From positions 62,001-126,000 of the forward strand of contig NZ_JOIU01000003.1 in the NCBI RefSeq assembly GCF_000720135.1: a DNA stretch of 64,000 bases, written 5' to 3'. The position numbers and the translations under genes are program-made. Positions 32,199 to 41,382 of this stretch are shown in pieces. Position 1 is the first letter of the stretch; every line of letters begins with the position of its first letter. The notes under the pieces are model-generated. The model worked only from the letters and a program-made list of their open reading frames with translations. It was not told where the DNA came from and did no database searches. The DNA comes from Streptomyces sp. NRRL S-1022 (GTDB taxonomy: Bacteria > Actinomycetota > Actinomycetes > Streptomycetales > Streptomycetaceae).

Positions 32199-33161
32199 TT
32201 CGCTGTCTACGCCGCCCGAATCGACCGCGACCAGCCGCTCACCGGCCTTGAGTTGGGGGAGCGTCCGGCTCCCGAGGCCCGTCCCGGCTGGAGCACCGTC
32301 ACCGTGCGGGCCGCTTCCCTCAACCACCACGACCTCTGGTCCCTGCGGGGCGTCGGCCTCACCGAGGACCGGCTGCCGATGATCCTCGGCTGCGACGCCG
32401 CCGGTGTCGACGCGGACGGCAACGAGGTCGTCCTGCACTCCGTCATCGGCCAGACCGGCCACGGCGTCGGACCCGACGAGCCGCGCTCCATCCTCACCGA
32501 GCGCTACCAGGGCACCTTCGCCGAACAGGTCGCCGTGCCGACCTGGAACATCCTGCCCAAGCCGAAGGAGCTGTCCTTCGCCGAGGCCGCCTGTCTGCCC
32601 ACCGCCTGGCTGACGGCGTACCGGATGCTGTTCACCAACGCCGGGGTACGGCCCGGTGACTCGGTCCTCGTGCAGGGGGCGGGCGGCGGTGTCGCCACGG
32701 CCGCGATCGTCCTCGGCAAGGCGGCCGGGCTGCGGGTCTTCGCCACCAGCCGGGACGAGGCCAAGCGGAAGCGGGCCCTGGAGCTCGGAGCGGTGGAGGC
32801 CGTGGAGCCCGGGGCGCGGCTGCCGCAGCGGGTGGACGCCGTCATCGAGACCGTGGGCGCGGCCACCTGGTCCCACTCGGTGAAGTCCCTGCGGCCCGGG
32901 GGCACGCTCGTCATCTCCGGGGCCACCAGCGGGGACCGGCCCTCGCACGCCGAGCTGACCCGGATCTTCTTCCTGGAGCTGAAGGTGGTCGGCTCCACCA
33001 TGGGCACCAAGGACGAGCTGGAGGACCTGCTCGCCTTCTGCGCCGCGACGGGGGTACGGCCCGTCATCGACGAGGAGCTGCCGCTGGACCGGGCCCGCGA
33101 GGGCTTCGAGCGGCTCGCGTCCGGGGAGCAGTTCGGGAAGATCGTGCTCACCAACTCCTGA
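32196..33161 (+). CDS. Medium-chain dehydrogenase/reductase, quinone-oxidoreductase-like
   Basis: A 321-residue MDR-superfamily enzyme. N-terminal GroES-like domain with ASLNHHDLWSLRGVGL and MILGCDAAGVD, Rossmann domain with VLVQGAGGGVATAAIVLGKAAG (about residues 155-176). It lacks the four-cysteine structural zinc loop and the catalytic Cys/Glu zinc pair of alcohol dehydrogenases, so it belongs to the zinc-independent quinone/enoyl reductase branch and should use NADPH to reduce an activated double bond or quinone. It is probably transcribed as a leaderless mRNA. No obvious pathway partners; malic enzyme upstream is separated by a terminator. Confidence 0.88.
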   Translation: MFAVYAARIDRDQPLTGLELGERPAPEARPGWSTVTVRAASLNHHDLWSLRGVGLTEDRLPMILGCDAAGVDADGNEVVLHSVIGQTGHGVGPDEPRSILTERYQGTFAEQVAVPTWNILPKPKELSFAEAACLPTAWLTAYRMLFTNAGVRPGDSVLVQGAGGGVATAAIVLGKAAGLRVFATSRDEAKRKRALELGAVEAVEPGARLPQRVDAVIETVGAATWSHSVKSLRPGGTLVISGATSGDRPSHAELTRIFFLELKVVGSTMGTKDELEDLLAFCAATGVRPVIDEELPLDRAREGFERLASGEQFGKIVLTNS

Positions 33162-33229
33162 GGCGCCGGCCGGAGGCCGGGACGAGAGGCGGGTCCGGGT
33201 GCCGGGCCCGCCTTTCGCATGGCCTTCTT

Positions 33230-33272
33230 GTCAACTTGGGTTGACTGCCGAGGAGCGTCAACCTACATTGAC
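33230..33272 (+). promoter_or_regulatory. Promoter with paired GTCAAC-N4-GTTGAC operators
   Basis: A consensus-like promoter, TTGACT (33241-33246), 17-base spacer, TACATT (33264-33269), six bases from the ATG of the HTH gene. The perfect palindrome GTCAACTTGGGTTGAC (33230-33245) covers the -35, and the near-copy GTCAACCTACATTGAC (33257-33272) covers the -10. Centres are 27 bp apart. The arrangement is that of a repressible, leaderless promoter; the HTH protein it drives is the obvious candidate repressor. Confidence 0.85.
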
Positions 33273-33275
33273 AGC

Positions 33276-33485
33276 ATGAGTGAGGCAACCGATCTCGCCG
33301 AGCGCGCCGGTGACCGGGATCCCCGGGTCGGACTGCGGGCCGTGGCCGCACTGCGCCGGCTGCTGGAGCAGCTGGAGGCGGTACAGGTGCGCAGCGCGCG
33401 CAATCAGGGCTGGTCGTGGCAGGAGATCGCCGCGGAGCTCGGTGTCAGCAGGCAGGCCGTGCACAAGAAGTACGGGAGGCGTTGA
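33276..33485 (+). CDS. Small helix-turn-helix protein, probable autoregulator
   Basis: A 69-residue protein. Residues 15-40 form a helix (LRAVAALRRLLEQLEAVQVRSAR) and residues 45-66 a typical HTH (SWQEIAAELGVSRQAVHKKYG) like the short sigma-70 region 4/FIS-type motifs found beside Clp-N proteins in actinobacteria. Its own promoter is covered by two copies of a 16-bp palindrome, which suggests dimeric binding and autorepression. The next gene starts inside its stop codon (TGATG). Function beyond DNA binding is not known. Confidence 0.85.
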   Translation: MSEATDLAERAGDRDPRVGLRAVAALRRLLEQLEAVQVRSARNQGWSWQEIAAELGVSRQAVHKKYGRR

Positions 33486-34054
33486 TGTTCGAGCGGTTCA
33501 CGAAGGACGCCCGGGCGGTGGTCGAGGGGGCGTACGCCCACGCGGAGGAGGACGGATCGGACTCGGTGGACACCGAGCACCTGCTGCTCGCGCTCCTCGA
33601 CCGGGAGGGCAGCCGGGGGTCGTCCGCCCTGGCCGCCCTCGGGCTCGCCGGGCCGCCCGAGCGCGAGGCGGTACGGCGGGCCCTGCGCGAGGCGCGGCGA
33701 CGGGCCGGGCTGACCCGGGCCGAGACGGATGCGCTGGCGGAGCTGGGGATCGACGTGTCCCGGATCGTGGCCCGGGTGGAGGAGGTGCACGGCGTCGGGG
33801 CGATGTCCGGTGACCGGAAGGGTGCGGGGCTGCGGCTCCGGCGCCGGCCGAGGTTCAGCCGGGGAGCGAAGGGGGTGCTGGAGCGGTCGCTGCGGGTCGC
33901 TCTCGCCCGGCGGGACCGGAGTATCGGCGACGAGCACCTGCTGCTGGCGCTCACCGTGGTGCCGGGGGTGGCGGGGGAGGTGCTGGCCGACAGCGGTGTG
34001 ACCTTCGCGGGGGTGTCGAGGGTCTGCGGGGAGGGCCGGCCGGCCGAGGGGTGA
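33485..34054 (+). CDS. Stand-alone double Clp-N domain protein
   Basis: A 189-residue protein with two Clp N-terminal repeats and no ATPase. The first reads MFERFTKDARAVVEGAYAHAEEDGSDSVDTEHLLLALLD, with DTEHLLLALL diagnostic. The second reads FSRGAKGVLERSLRVALARRDRSIGDEHLLLALTVVPG. A basic linker GLRLRRRPRF lies between. In ClpC/ClpA this domain binds substrates and adaptors. Fusion-like operon coupling with an HTH protein (one-base overlap) suggests that it senses misfolded or tagged protein, or Clp adaptors, and passes this to the HTH regulator; this is inference. The paired genes are isolated by a 14-bp inverted repeat downstream. Confidence 0.88.
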   Translation: MFERFTKDARAVVEGAYAHAEEDGSDSVDTEHLLLALLDREGSRGSSALAALGLAGPPEREAVRRALREARRRAGLTRAETDALAELGIDVSRIVARVEEVHGVGAMSGDRKGAGLRLRRRPRFSRGAKGVLERSLRVALARRDRSIGDEHLLLALTVVPGVAGEVLADSGVTFAGVSRVCGEGRPAEG

Positions 34055-34152
34055 TCCCTCCGGGCGTTCGGCCGATCCTGCCCACCAGTCCACCCGTGCC
34101 GGTCGGCTGGAGGAGGGGCCCCGGGGCCCCGCCCCGGACCCCGAGGCGCTCG

Positions 34153-34205
34153 CCCACCCGCCCCCTTCCCACCCGGCTCGGTCGGCTGGTGAGGGGGCGG
34201 GTGGG
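34153..34205. terminator. 14-bp inverted repeat between convergent genes
   Basis: CCCACCCGCCCCCT (34153-34166) and its exact complement AGGGGGCGGGTGGG (34192-34205) with a 25-base loop, between the Clp-N gene and the converging PadR gene. Probably a bidirectional terminator. Confidence 0.6.
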
Positions 34206-34234
34206 CTCGGCCGGTCGGCCGGCGGGGCCTGGGG

Positions 34235-35266
34235 TCAGGGGGCGTGGAGGAGTGCTGCGATGCGGGCCGCCGCCGTGGCGAGGTGGTGGCGGGTCTCGTG
34301 GAGCTGGGTGGGGGTGACTCCGTGGTCGCGGGCCGCGTCGCGGATGTCGTCGCGGAAGCGGTCCAGCAGGCGGTCCAGGTCGCGGGCCGGGTCGCCGGTG
34401 GCCTCCTCGTGGGCCCAGGAGGGTTCGTACCCGGCGGCGAAGTCCTCCTGCGGAGCGGTGTAGTGCGGCTCCGCGGAGGCGGCGGACTCGGTGGTGCGGG
34501 GGGAGCCCCAGTCCCGGCCGGCCTCCTTGCCGAACTCGCCGAACTCCTTGGCCAGTTCCGTCAGGCCCTCGCGGACGCCCTTCGGCCAGTCGCCGCGCGT
34601 GAAGTGGTCCTGGACGCGGTCCTGGACCCGGCGCGCGATGCGCTGGACCTCCTCCTGCGCCTGGGCCCGCGCCCGCGCCTGCGCCTCCTGGGCCTGGCGG
34701 CGGGCCCGCTCGGCCTCCTCGCGGGCCCGGCGGCTCTCGTCCTTGGCGCGCCGCGCCTGTTCCTTCCACTCCTGCTTGACCCGGCGCATCTCCTCCTTGG
34801 CGGCCTTCCAGGCCTCGTTGTCGCCCAGCTCGACGTACTCGCCGTAGGGGCTCTCGTCCGCGGAGGTCTTCGCGCCCCGGCGGGCCTCCGAGGCGGCGGC
34901 GCGCATCTCGCGGCGCAGGTCGCCGGCCGCGCCGCGCACGTCGGCCTTCATCTCGGCGGCCAGTTCCGCGACCGACTCGCGGATCTCCAGCTCCAGGTCG
35001 GCCAGCTCGCCGCTGCGGTCGGCCAGTTCGGCGCGGCCGGCGTCCGTGATCGCGTACACCTTGCGACCGCCCTCGGTGGTGTGCCGGACCAGGCCCTCCG
35101 CCTCCAGCTTGGCCAGGCGGGGGTAGACCGTGCCCGCCGACGGGGCGTAGAGGCCCTGGAAGCGTTCCTCAAGGAGCCTGATCACCTCGTAGCCGTGGCG
35201 CGGGGCCTCGTCGAGCAGCTTGAGCAGGTACAGGCGGAGGCGGCCGTGGGCGAAGACGGGAGGCAT
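34235..35266 (-). CDS. PadR-family regulator with long coiled-coil extension
   Basis: A 343-residue protein. The N-terminal PadR winged helix (residues 1-85) reads GRLRLYLLKLLDEAPRHGYEVIRLLEERFQGLYAPSAGTVYPRLAKLEAEGLV, with the wing HTTEGGRKVYAITDAGR. Residues about 90-240 are highly charged Arg/Glu/Ala-rich helices with heptad character (REEAERARRQAQEAQARARAQ) that predict a long coiled coil, far beyond the usual 110-180 residue PadR length. A Tyr/Pro-rich segment and a final helical domain follow (about 290-343). It lies one base after the DUF4097 gene stop in the same operon, whose promoter carries ATATCGCG repeats that it probably binds. Confidence 0.9.
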   Translation of the reverse strand: MPPVFAHGRLRLYLLKLLDEAPRHGYEVIRLLEERFQGLYAPSAGTVYPRLAKLEAEGLVRHTTEGGRKVYAITDAGRAELADRSGELADLELEIRESVAELAAEMKADVRGAAGDLRREMRAAASEARRGAKTSADESPYGEYVELGDNEAWKAAKEEMRRVKQEWKEQARRAKDESRRAREEAERARRQAQEAQARARAQAQEEVQRIARRVQDRVQDHFTRGDWPKGVREGLTELAKEFGEFGKEAGRDWGSPRTTESAASAEPHYTAPQEDFAAGYEPSWAHEEATGDPARDLDRLLDRFRDDIRDAARDHGVTPTQLHETRHHLATAAARIAALLHAP

Positions 35267-35267
35267 G

Positions 35268-36278
35268 TCAGAGCACCTTCTTGTCGGTCGTGCCGTCGGC
35301 CGGGGTGCCGCCGGTACCGGGGGCTTCGGCGGCGGTGGCGTCCTGGCCGGAGACGGCATTCTCCCGCGGGGCGGCCGGGGGACGGTCGCCCGGGTGCGGT
35401 GCGCCGGGGGCGGGGGTCCTCGGGGGCTCGGTCTCCCAGGCGGTGTCGTCCCAGGGGGTGTCGTCCTCGTCGTCCCGCGACGGGCGGCTCAGCAGGGCGA
35501 TCGAGCCGGACACCGTGGTGGCGCGCAGCCTGCCGGTGCCCGCGCCGAGGCGGCCGGTGACCTTGTGCGCGCCCCACTGGCCGTGGACCCGCAGTCCGTC
35601 GAAGGCGTTGGAGATCGTGCCGCTCGCGGTGTTCGCCTCCACCTTGGTGTCCGCCGGGTGCGGCAGGCGGACGGCGATCTCGCCCGAGACACTGGTCAGC
35701 CCGATGTCCGTGGGGCCGTCCGGATCCAGGTCGACGATCATGGAGCCGCTGACGGAGTCGGCCCGCACGGAGGTGCCGGAGCCCTCGACCACGGTGAGGT
35801 CGCCCGAGACCGACTGGAACCGGAGGTCGCCGGTGACCGCCTGGGCCTCCAGGTTGCCCGAGACGGTGTCCGCGCGGACCGGACCGGAGACGCCGACCAG
35901 CGTGGTGTCGCCGGTGACGCCCTTGATCACGGCGGGGCCGCGGATGCCGGAGACGACCGCGGCGGCGCCGACCACGCCGACCTCCACGCGGGTGTCGGCG
36001 GGGACGGCGAGGGAGACGACGGCGCTGCGGCGCCAGCCCTTGCGGTCGAACCACTTGAGGAAACCCCGCCAGGGCAGGTCGTCGTAGGCCACGGTCAGGG
36101 TGGAGCGGGTCCGGGTGACCACCAGGGGTGGGCCTTCGAGCTCCGAGACCTCAAGGCGCGCGACAGGGTCGTCCGTGCCCACCACGTTCACCGTGCCGTT
36201 GACGATGCGGACCCGGAGCTCGCGCACGGGGGCGTCGAAGGTCAGCTTCTGGGATTCGGTGACGGACCACTCCGACAT
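35268..36278 (-). CDS. DUF4097 beta-strand-repeat protein
   Basis: A 336-residue protein dominated by short beta repeats of the DUF4097/adhesin-like right-handed solenoid. Between residues about 95 and 260, G-V/S-G-D/S-L/V motifs recur every 20-25 residues (VTGDTTLVGVSGPVRADTVSGNLEAQ and so on). No signal peptide or membrane helix is seen, so it is probably cytosolic; the C-terminal 80 residues are acidic/Pro-rich and disordered. DUF4097 genes are typically co-transcribed with PadR or membrane-stress regulators, as here (stop one base from the PadR ATG). GAGGAGG precedes the ATG. Function is unknown; a role in cell-envelope stress is commonly suggested. Confidence 0.88.
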   Translation of the reverse strand: MSEWSVTESQKLTFDAPVRELRVRIVNGTVNVVGTDDPVARLEVSELEGPPLVVTRTRSTLTVAYDDLPWRGFLKWFDRKGWRRSAVVSLAVPADTRVEVGVVGAAAVVSGIRGPAVIKGVTGDTTLVGVSGPVRADTVSGNLEAQAVTGDLRFQSVSGDLTVVEGSGTSVRADSVSGSMIVDLDPDGPTDIGLTSVSGEIAVRLPHPADTKVEANTASGTISNAFDGLRVHGQWGAHKVTGRLGAGTGRLRATTVSGSIALLSRPSRDDEDDTPWDDTAWETEPPRTPAPGAPHPGDRPPAAPRENAVSGQDATAAEAPGTGGTPADGTTDKKVL

Positions 36279-36309
36279 GGGGCCTCCTCGGCCGGGCACG
36301 GTCGCGACA

Positions 36310-36363
36310 CGCCATATCGCGTCCTCCTGAGAACACGATATATCGCGGTTCGGAGAAGTCAAG
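36310..36363 (-). promoter_or_regulatory. Promoter and PadR-type operator of the DUF4097-padR operon
   Basis: Minus-strand TTGACT (36363-36358), 16-base spacer, TATCGT (36341-36336). The AT-rich palindrome CGATATATCG (36336-36345) overlaps the -10, and the octamer ATATCGCG recurs at 36314-36321 and 36340-36347, 26 bp apart. In a sequence of over 70 percent GC this is conspicuous. Autoregulation by the PadR product is inferred. Confidence 0.7.
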
Positions 36364-36499
36364 GGACCCGTTCGGGTGGGTGCGCGGGCGCTCCTGCCGG
36401 GTGCGCCGGCGCCGGACGGGGCGGGCACGGGTGCGCCGGCCGGACGCTTACGCTGGTTGTTGTTGTCGGTTGCCGGATGTGTGCAGGAGACGTGGCCCT

Positions 36500-36679
36500 A
36501 TGTACTTCACCGACCGCGGTATCGAGGAGTTGGAGAAGCGGCGTGGCGAGGAGGAGGTCACCTTCGAGTGGCTCGCGGAGCAGCTGCGGACGTTCGTCGA
36601 CCTGAACCCGGACTTCGAGGTGCCGGTGGAGCGCCTGGCCACCTGGCTCGCGCGGCTCGACGACGAGGACGACGACTGA
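36500..36679 (+). CDS. DUF6104 small acidic protein
   Basis: A 59-residue strongly acidic protein (FTDRGIEELEKRRGEEEVTFEWLAEQLRTFVDLNPDFEVPVERLATWLARLDDEDDD) with two predicted amphipathic helices. I recognise it as the DUF6104 family, conserved through Streptomyces next to kgd and of unknown function. GGAG lies eight bases upstream of the ATG, and a -10-like TACGCT lies near 36449. It is divergent from the DUF4097-padR operon. Confidence 0.85.
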   Translation: MYFTDRGIEELEKRRGEEEVTFEWLAEQLRTFVDLNPDFEVPVERLATWLARLDDEDDD

Positions 36680-37216
36680 CGGCGGGCGGACCCCGGAGGT
36701 GATCGTCGGCCGTGACTCCCGGCTGACCCCCTCCTCCGCATCCTCCCCTCCCCACCGGCACGGCCGGGGGCGTCGCACGCTCCCCGTGCCCCGGTCCGGA
36801 CGCACCGGCCCCCAGCGAGCCCGGCGAACGCATCCACGCGGTCCGCGACGCGCCGCCCCGCGCCGCGGCGAACCGGCACGCCAACCGGCCGCTGCTCCTC
36901 GACGGTCGGGAGCGACACCGACGGCGTGACCCCGCTGCTCCCGCAGGGCACCGCGTTCCTGCGCCCCGAGTCCACCGCCCGCCTGATGCGCCGCGCCCCG
37001 AACGCCCTGCCGACCCTCACCGCACCCTGGGCGCCGGCACCCGCGCACCCTGTCGGCCCGCCGGCGGGTGCGGCCGTACCGGAGCTTCCAGGCCGGGCTG
37101 AAGCGCCCCGAAAGGCGCGCGGGGCTTTACCGACCTGCGGCTGCGCCGCGCGGGCGCGAGCGGTCACGGACGGCCCGCGGCCGCGCACCTACTCGGCCGT
37201 CCCGTCGGACAGGCGA
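36680..37216. other. Gene-free, possibly decayed region
   Basis: About 540 bases of very high GC with no supportable gene. Long open frames exist in several phases on both strands, as expected by chance at this composition; none has a ribosome site with a recognisable product. A frame near 37060-37200 (with YRSFQAGLKR and TDLRLRRAGASGH) faintly recalls a tyrosine-recombinase C-terminus split over two frames, but the match is too weak to call. Confidence 0.4.
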
Positions 37217-37253
37217 AGGGCCCGGTGCCGAGCAAGACTCGGCACCGGGCCCT
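37217..37253 (-). terminator. Perfect 16-bp terminator after kgd
   Basis: AGGGCCCGGTGCCGAG (37217-37232), loop CAAGA, then its exact complement (37238-37253), 24 bases beyond the kgd stop on the minus strand. Confidence 0.92.
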
Positions 37254-37276
37254 CACACTGGCGAACCGCCGGAGGC

Positions 37277-40200
37277 TTACGCCTCGAACACCTCACGGAC
37301 CAGCTGCTCCTGCTCCGCCTGGTGGCGCTTGGCGGAGCCCACCGCCGGGGACGAGGAGTGCGGGCGCGAGATGCGCCGCAGCCGCTCGCCGGCCGGGATG
37401 TCCGCGCCGACCGCCAGGTCCAGGTGGTCGATCAGGTTGAGCGCGATGAACGGCCAGGCACCCTGGTTCGCCGGCTCCTCCTGCGCCCACAGGTACTTCT
37501 CGGCGTTCGGGTACTTGTTGACCTCCGCCTGGAGCTCGGCACCCGGCAGCGGGTACAGCCGCTCGATGCGGATGATCGCGGTGTCCGTCAGGCCCCGCTT
37601 CTGCCGCTCGGCCTCCAGGTCGTAGTACAGCTTGCCGGCCACGAACACGACCTTGCGGACCGCGGCCGGGTCCACCGTGGCGTCCCCGATGACGGGACGG
37701 AACTGACCCGAGGTGAACTCCTCCGTCTTCGACGCGGCGGCCTTCAGGCGGAGCATCGACTTCGGGGTGAAGACCACCAGCGGCTTGTGGTGCGGGTTGT
37801 GCACCTGCCACCGCAGGAGGTGGAAGTAGTTCGACGGCAGGGTCGGCATGGCGACCGTCATGTTGTTCTGGGCGCACAGCTGGAGGAACCGCTCGACCCG
37901 GGCCGAGGAGTGGTCCGGGCCCTGGCCCTCGTAGCCGTGCGGCAGCAGCAGGGTGACGCCGGAGGTCTGGCCCCACTTCTGCTCCGCCGCCGAGATGTAC
38001 TCGTCGACCACCGTCTGGGCGCCGTTGACGAAGTCACCGAACTGCGCCTCCCACATCACGAGCGCGTCGGGGCGGGCCAGCGAGTAGCCGTACTCGAAGC
38101 CCATGACCGCGTACTCGGACAGCAGGGAGTTGTAGACGTTGTAGCGCGCCTGCTCCTCGGCGAGGTACTGGAGCGGGGTGTACTCCTCGCCCGTCTCGCG
38201 GTCGATGAGGACCGCGTGGCGCTGGCCGAAGGTGCCGCGCTGGGAGTCCTGGCCGGACAGCCGGACCGGGGTGCCCTCCAGCAGCAGCGAGCCGACCGCG
38301 AGGGTCTCGCCCATGCCCCAGTCGATCGTGCCGTCCTCGACCATCGTCGCCCGGCGCTGCAGCTGGGGCAGCAGACGCGGGTGCACGTGGAAGGAATCCG
38401 GGATGTTGACCTGGGACTCGGCGATGCGCTTGACGACCTCCGAGGAGATCGCGGTGTTCACGGCGACCGGGAACTCGGCCTGCGGGTCCGGCACCGGGCC
38501 GGTGGCCTGCTGGGTCGTGACGGCCTCGCGGACCTCGGTGAAGACCTTCTCCAGCTGGCCCTGGTAGTCCTGCAGGGCCTGCTCGGCCTCTTCCAGGGTG
38601 ATGTCGCCGCGACCGATCAGGGACTCGGTGTAGAGCTTGCGCACCGAGCGCTTCTTGTCGATCAGGTCGTACATCAGCGGCTGGGTGAAGGCCGGGTTGT
38701 CCGACTCGTTGTGACCGCGGCGGCGGTAGCAGATGAGGTCGATCACCACGTCCTTGTTGAACGCCTGGCGGAACTCGAAGGCCAGCCGCGCGACGCGGAC
38801 CACGGCCTCCGGGTCGTCGCCGTTCACGTGGAAGATCGGGGCCTCGATCATGCGGGCCACGTCCGTCGCGTACATGGAGGAACGCGAGGACTCGGGGGCC
38901 GCGGTGAAGCCGACCTGGTTGTTGATGACGATGTGGACCGTGCCGCCGGTGCGGTAGCCGCGCAGCTGCGACATGTTCAGGGTCTCGGCCACCACGCCCT
39001 GGCCCGCGAAGGCCGCGTCGCCGTGCAGCGCGACGGGCAGGACCGTGAAGTCCGTGCCGCCCTTGTTGATGATGTCCTGCTTGGCGCGGGCGATGCCCTC
39101 GATGACCGGGTCGACCGTCTCCAGGTGGGACGGGTTGGCGGCCAGCGAGACCTTGATCTGCTCGCCGTCCAGGCCGGTGAAGGTGCCCTCGGCGCCCAGG
39201 TGGTACTTCACGTCGCCGGAGCCGTGCATCGACTTCGGGTCGAGGTTGCCCTCGAACTCGCGGAAGATCTGCGCGTACGACTTGCCGACGATGTTGGCGA
39301 GGACGTTCAGGCGGCCGCGGTGGGCCATGCCGATGACGACCTCGTCGAGCCGCGATTCGGCGGCGGAGTCGATCACCGCGTCGAGCAGCGGGATGACGGA
39401 CTCGCCGCCCTCCAGCGAGAAGCGCTTCTGGCCGACGTACTTCGTCTGCAGGAAGGTCTCGAAGGCCTCCGCCGCGTTCAGGCGGCGCAGGATGCGCAGC
39501 TGCTCCTCGCGCTCCATCTTGGAGTGCGGGCGCTCCACGCGGTCCTGGATCCACTTGCGCTGCTTGGGGTCCTGGATGTGCATGAACTCGATGCCGGTGG
39601 TGCGGCAGTACGAGTCGCGCAGCACGCCGAGGATGTCGCGCAGCTTCATCATCGACTTGCCGGCGAAGCCGCCGACGGCGAACTCGCGCTCCAGGTCCCA
39701 CAGGGTGAGCCCGTGCTCGGTGATGTCCAGGTCGGGGTGCTTGCGCTGCTTGTACTCCAGCGGGTCGGTGTCGGCCATGACGTGGCCGCGGACCCGGTAG
39801 GAGTGGATCAGCTCGAAGACGCGGGCGGCCTTGGTGACGTCGTCGTCGTGGCTGGCGTCGATGTCCTTGAGCCAGCGGACCGGCTCGTACGGGATCCGCA
39901 GGGCCTCGAAGATGTCGTCGTAGAAGCCGTTCTCGCCGAGCAGCAGGTTCGCGACGGTGCGCAGGAACTCGCCCGAGGCGGCGCCCTGGATGACCCGGTG
40001 GTCGTAGGTCGACGTGAGCGTCATGACCTTGGAGATGCCGAGCTTGTTCAGGGTGTCCTGGCTGGTGCCCTGGAACTCCGCGGGGTAGTCCATGGAACCG
40101 ACGCCCATGATCACCGACTGGCCGGGCATCAGGCGCGGCACGGAGTGGACGGTGCCGAGGCCGCCGGGGTTGGTCAGCGAGACCGTGACACCGGTGAAGT

Positions 40201-41080
40201 CGTCCATCGTCAGCTTGCCCTCGCGGGCGCGGCGGACGATGTCCTCGTAGGCCTGCCAGAACTCGAAGAAGTTCAGCGTCTCGGCCTTCTTGATGGCGGC
40301 CACGACGAGCTGGCGGTCACCGTTCGGCTTGACCAGGTCGATGGCCAAGCCGAGGTTGACGTGCGGCGGCTTGACGAGGGTCGGCTTGCCGTCCTTCTCG
40401 CCGAACGACCAGTTCATCGACGGCATGGCCTTGATGGCCTGCACCATCGCGAAGCCGATCAGGTGCGTGAAGGAGATCTTCCCGCCCCGGGCGCGCTTCA
40501 GGTGGTTGTTGATGACGATGCGGTTGTCGAACAGCAGCTTCACCGGGACGGCGCGGACCGAGGTGGCGGTCGGCAGTTCCAGGGAGGCGTTCATGTTCTT
40601 GGCGACGGCGGCGGCCGGGCCGCGCAGCGTGATCAGCTCCGGGCCCTCGGGGGCCTGCGCCGCGGGAGCGGCCGTCGCCTTGGGCTGAGCGGGCGCCTGT
40701 GCGGGCTGCGCCGGCTTGGCCGGGGCGGGAGCGGCCTTCGCCGCGGGAGCCGGGGCCGGCGCCGGAGCGGCGGCCGCGGGCTGCGCGGGAGCCGGGGCGG
40801 CGGCCTGGGGGGCCGGGGCCGCGGGCTGCGCCTGCGGGGCCGTGGTGGTCTCTGCGGCCCCCGCGGCCGCAGTACCCGCCGGAGCCGGGGTGGCAGGTGC
40901 ACCCGGCTTGTAATCGGCGAAGAAGTCCCACCAGGCACGGTCTACCGAATTCGGGTCCTGGAGGTACTGCTGATAGATCTCGTCGACGAGCCACTCGTTC
41001 GGACCGAACGCGGCAGCGGGGTTCTTCCCGGCTTGGTCGTCGGTGGAGATGCTCGAGTTACTGGGGGACTGTGGCGACAC
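37277..41080 (-). CDS. kgd: Multifunctional 2-oxoglutarate decarboxylase/dehydrogenase (E1-E2 fusion)
   Basis: A 1267-residue TCA-cycle enzyme of the actinobacterial Kgd/OdhA type. The N-terminal KPGA... motif and WWDFFADY helix are followed by a 90-residue Ala/Pro linker, an acyltransferase (E2-like) domain with catalytic histidine in [12 protein letters not shown], and the thiamin-diphosphate E1 domain: [38 protein letters not shown] and [12 protein letters not shown]. It oxidatively decarboxylates 2-oxoglutarate with lipoamide partners supplied by the pyruvate dehydrogenase complex. There is no lipoyl domain, as usual. I prefer GTG 41080 ([10 protein letters not shown]) over GTG 41107, because GGAAGAGGG precedes it and close relatives begin there. 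FHA-domain GarA-type control is known for the family. Confidence 0.95.
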   Translation of the reverse strand: MSPQSPSNSSISTDDQAGKNPAAAFGPNEWLVDEIYQQYLQDPNSVDRAWWDFFADYKPGAPATPAPAGTAAAGAAETTTAPQAQPAAPAPQAAAPAPAQPAAAAPAPAPAPAAKAAPAPAKPAQPAQAPAQPKATAAPAAQAPEGPELITLRGPAAAVAKNMNASLELPTATSVRAVPVKLLFDNRIVINNHLKRARGGKISFTHLIGFAMVQAIKAMPSMNWSFGEKDGKPTLVKPPHVNLGLAIDLVKPNGDRQLVVAAIKKAETLNFFEFWQAYEDIVRRAREGKLTMDDFTGVTVSLTNPGGLGTVHSVPRLMPGQSVIMGVGSMDYPAEFQGTSQDTLNKLGISKVMTLTSTYDHRVIQGAASGEFLRTVANLLLGENGFYDDIFEALRIPYEPVRWLKDIDASHDDDVTKAARVFELIHSYRVRGHVMADTDPLEYKQRKHPDLDITEHGLTLWDLEREFAVGGFAGKSMMKLRDILGVLRDSYCRTTGIEFMHIQDPKQRKWIQDRVERPHSKMEREEQLRILRRLNAAEAFETFLQTKYVGQKRFSLEGGESVIPLLDAVIDSAAESRLDEVVIGMAHRGRLNVLANIVGKSYAQIFREFEGNLDPKSMHGSGDVKYHLGAEGTFTGLDGEQIKVSLAANPSHLETVDPVIEGIARAKQDIINKGGTDFTVLPVALHGDAAFAGQGVVAETLNMSQLRGYRTGGTVHIVINNQVGFTAAPESSRSSMYATDVARMIEAPIFHVNGDDPEAVVRVARLAFEFRQAFNKDVVIDLICYRRRGHNESDNPAFTQPLMYDLIDKKRSVRKLYTESLIGRGDITLEEAEQALQDYQGQLEKVFTEVREAVTTQQATGPVPDPQAEFPVAVNTAISSEVVKRIAESQVNIPDSFHVHPRLLPQLQRRATMVEDGTIDWGMGETLAVGSLLLEGTPVRLSGQDSQRGTFGQRHAVLIDRETGEEYTPLQYLAEEQARYNVYNSLLSEYAVMGFEYGYSLARPDALVMWEAQFGDFVNGAQTVVDEYISAAEQKWGQTSGVTLLLPHGYEGQGPDHSSARVERFLQLCAQNNMTVAMPTLPSNYFHLLRWQVHNPHHKPLVVFTPKSMLRLKAAASKTEEFTSGQFRPVIGDATVDPAAVRKVVFVAGKLYYDLEAERQKRGLTDTAIIRIERLYPLPGAELQAEVNKYPNAEKYLWAQEEPANQGAWPFIALNLIDHLDLAVGADIPAGERLRRISRPHSSSPAVGSAKRHQAEQEQLVREVFEA

Positions 41081-41192
41081 GGCGGCAACCGCCCTCTTCC
41101 GCTTCACAAGGTGATGGACAGCGGGAATAAAGGCTACGCCCCCAGGGCGGGGAAGGTCAGGTCGGGCAAGGTCATCGTCGCGTAAGTCACAT

Positions 41193-41232
41193 CAAGAATC
41201 TTGTTTCAGGGCTTGAAATGGCGGGAAACAAG
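41193..41232. promoter_or_regulatory. Nested inverted repeats upstream of kgd
   Basis: Three overlapping palindromes: CAAGA-A-TCTTG (41193-41203), CTTGTTTC-N17-GAAACAAG (41200-41207 with 41225-41232) and TTTCA-N5-TGAAA (41204-41208 with 41214-41218). They lie 113-152 bp upstream of the kgd start and about 160 bp beyond the stop-side of the kinase gene start region, in the only AT-rich patch of the gap. They are candidate regulator sites; the regulator is unknown. Confidence 0.5.
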
Positions 41233-41382
41233 CGTGGTTCCGGCTGTGTGAGGGTGTGCGGGCCCGGGCCCGGCGCGTCTTCGTTCGACGGGTGGCGCGG
41301 GCCTGCCCCGATCACACGTGTCCGGCTGCGCGCGAGCGGCGGCGACCGGCGTGGATCTTGTGCTTCCGGTTCGGACTTTACG

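Noticed and set aside
37060..37200. Tyrosine-recombinase remnant
   Set aside because: Only a vague resemblance across two frames; the catalytic R-H-R-Y residues cannot be placed.
36926..41185. 1419-codon plus-strand frame antisense to kgd
   Set aside because: The reverse of a highly biased GC-rich gene is routinely open; the product is a low-complexity Val/Arg/Glu-rich string with no domains.
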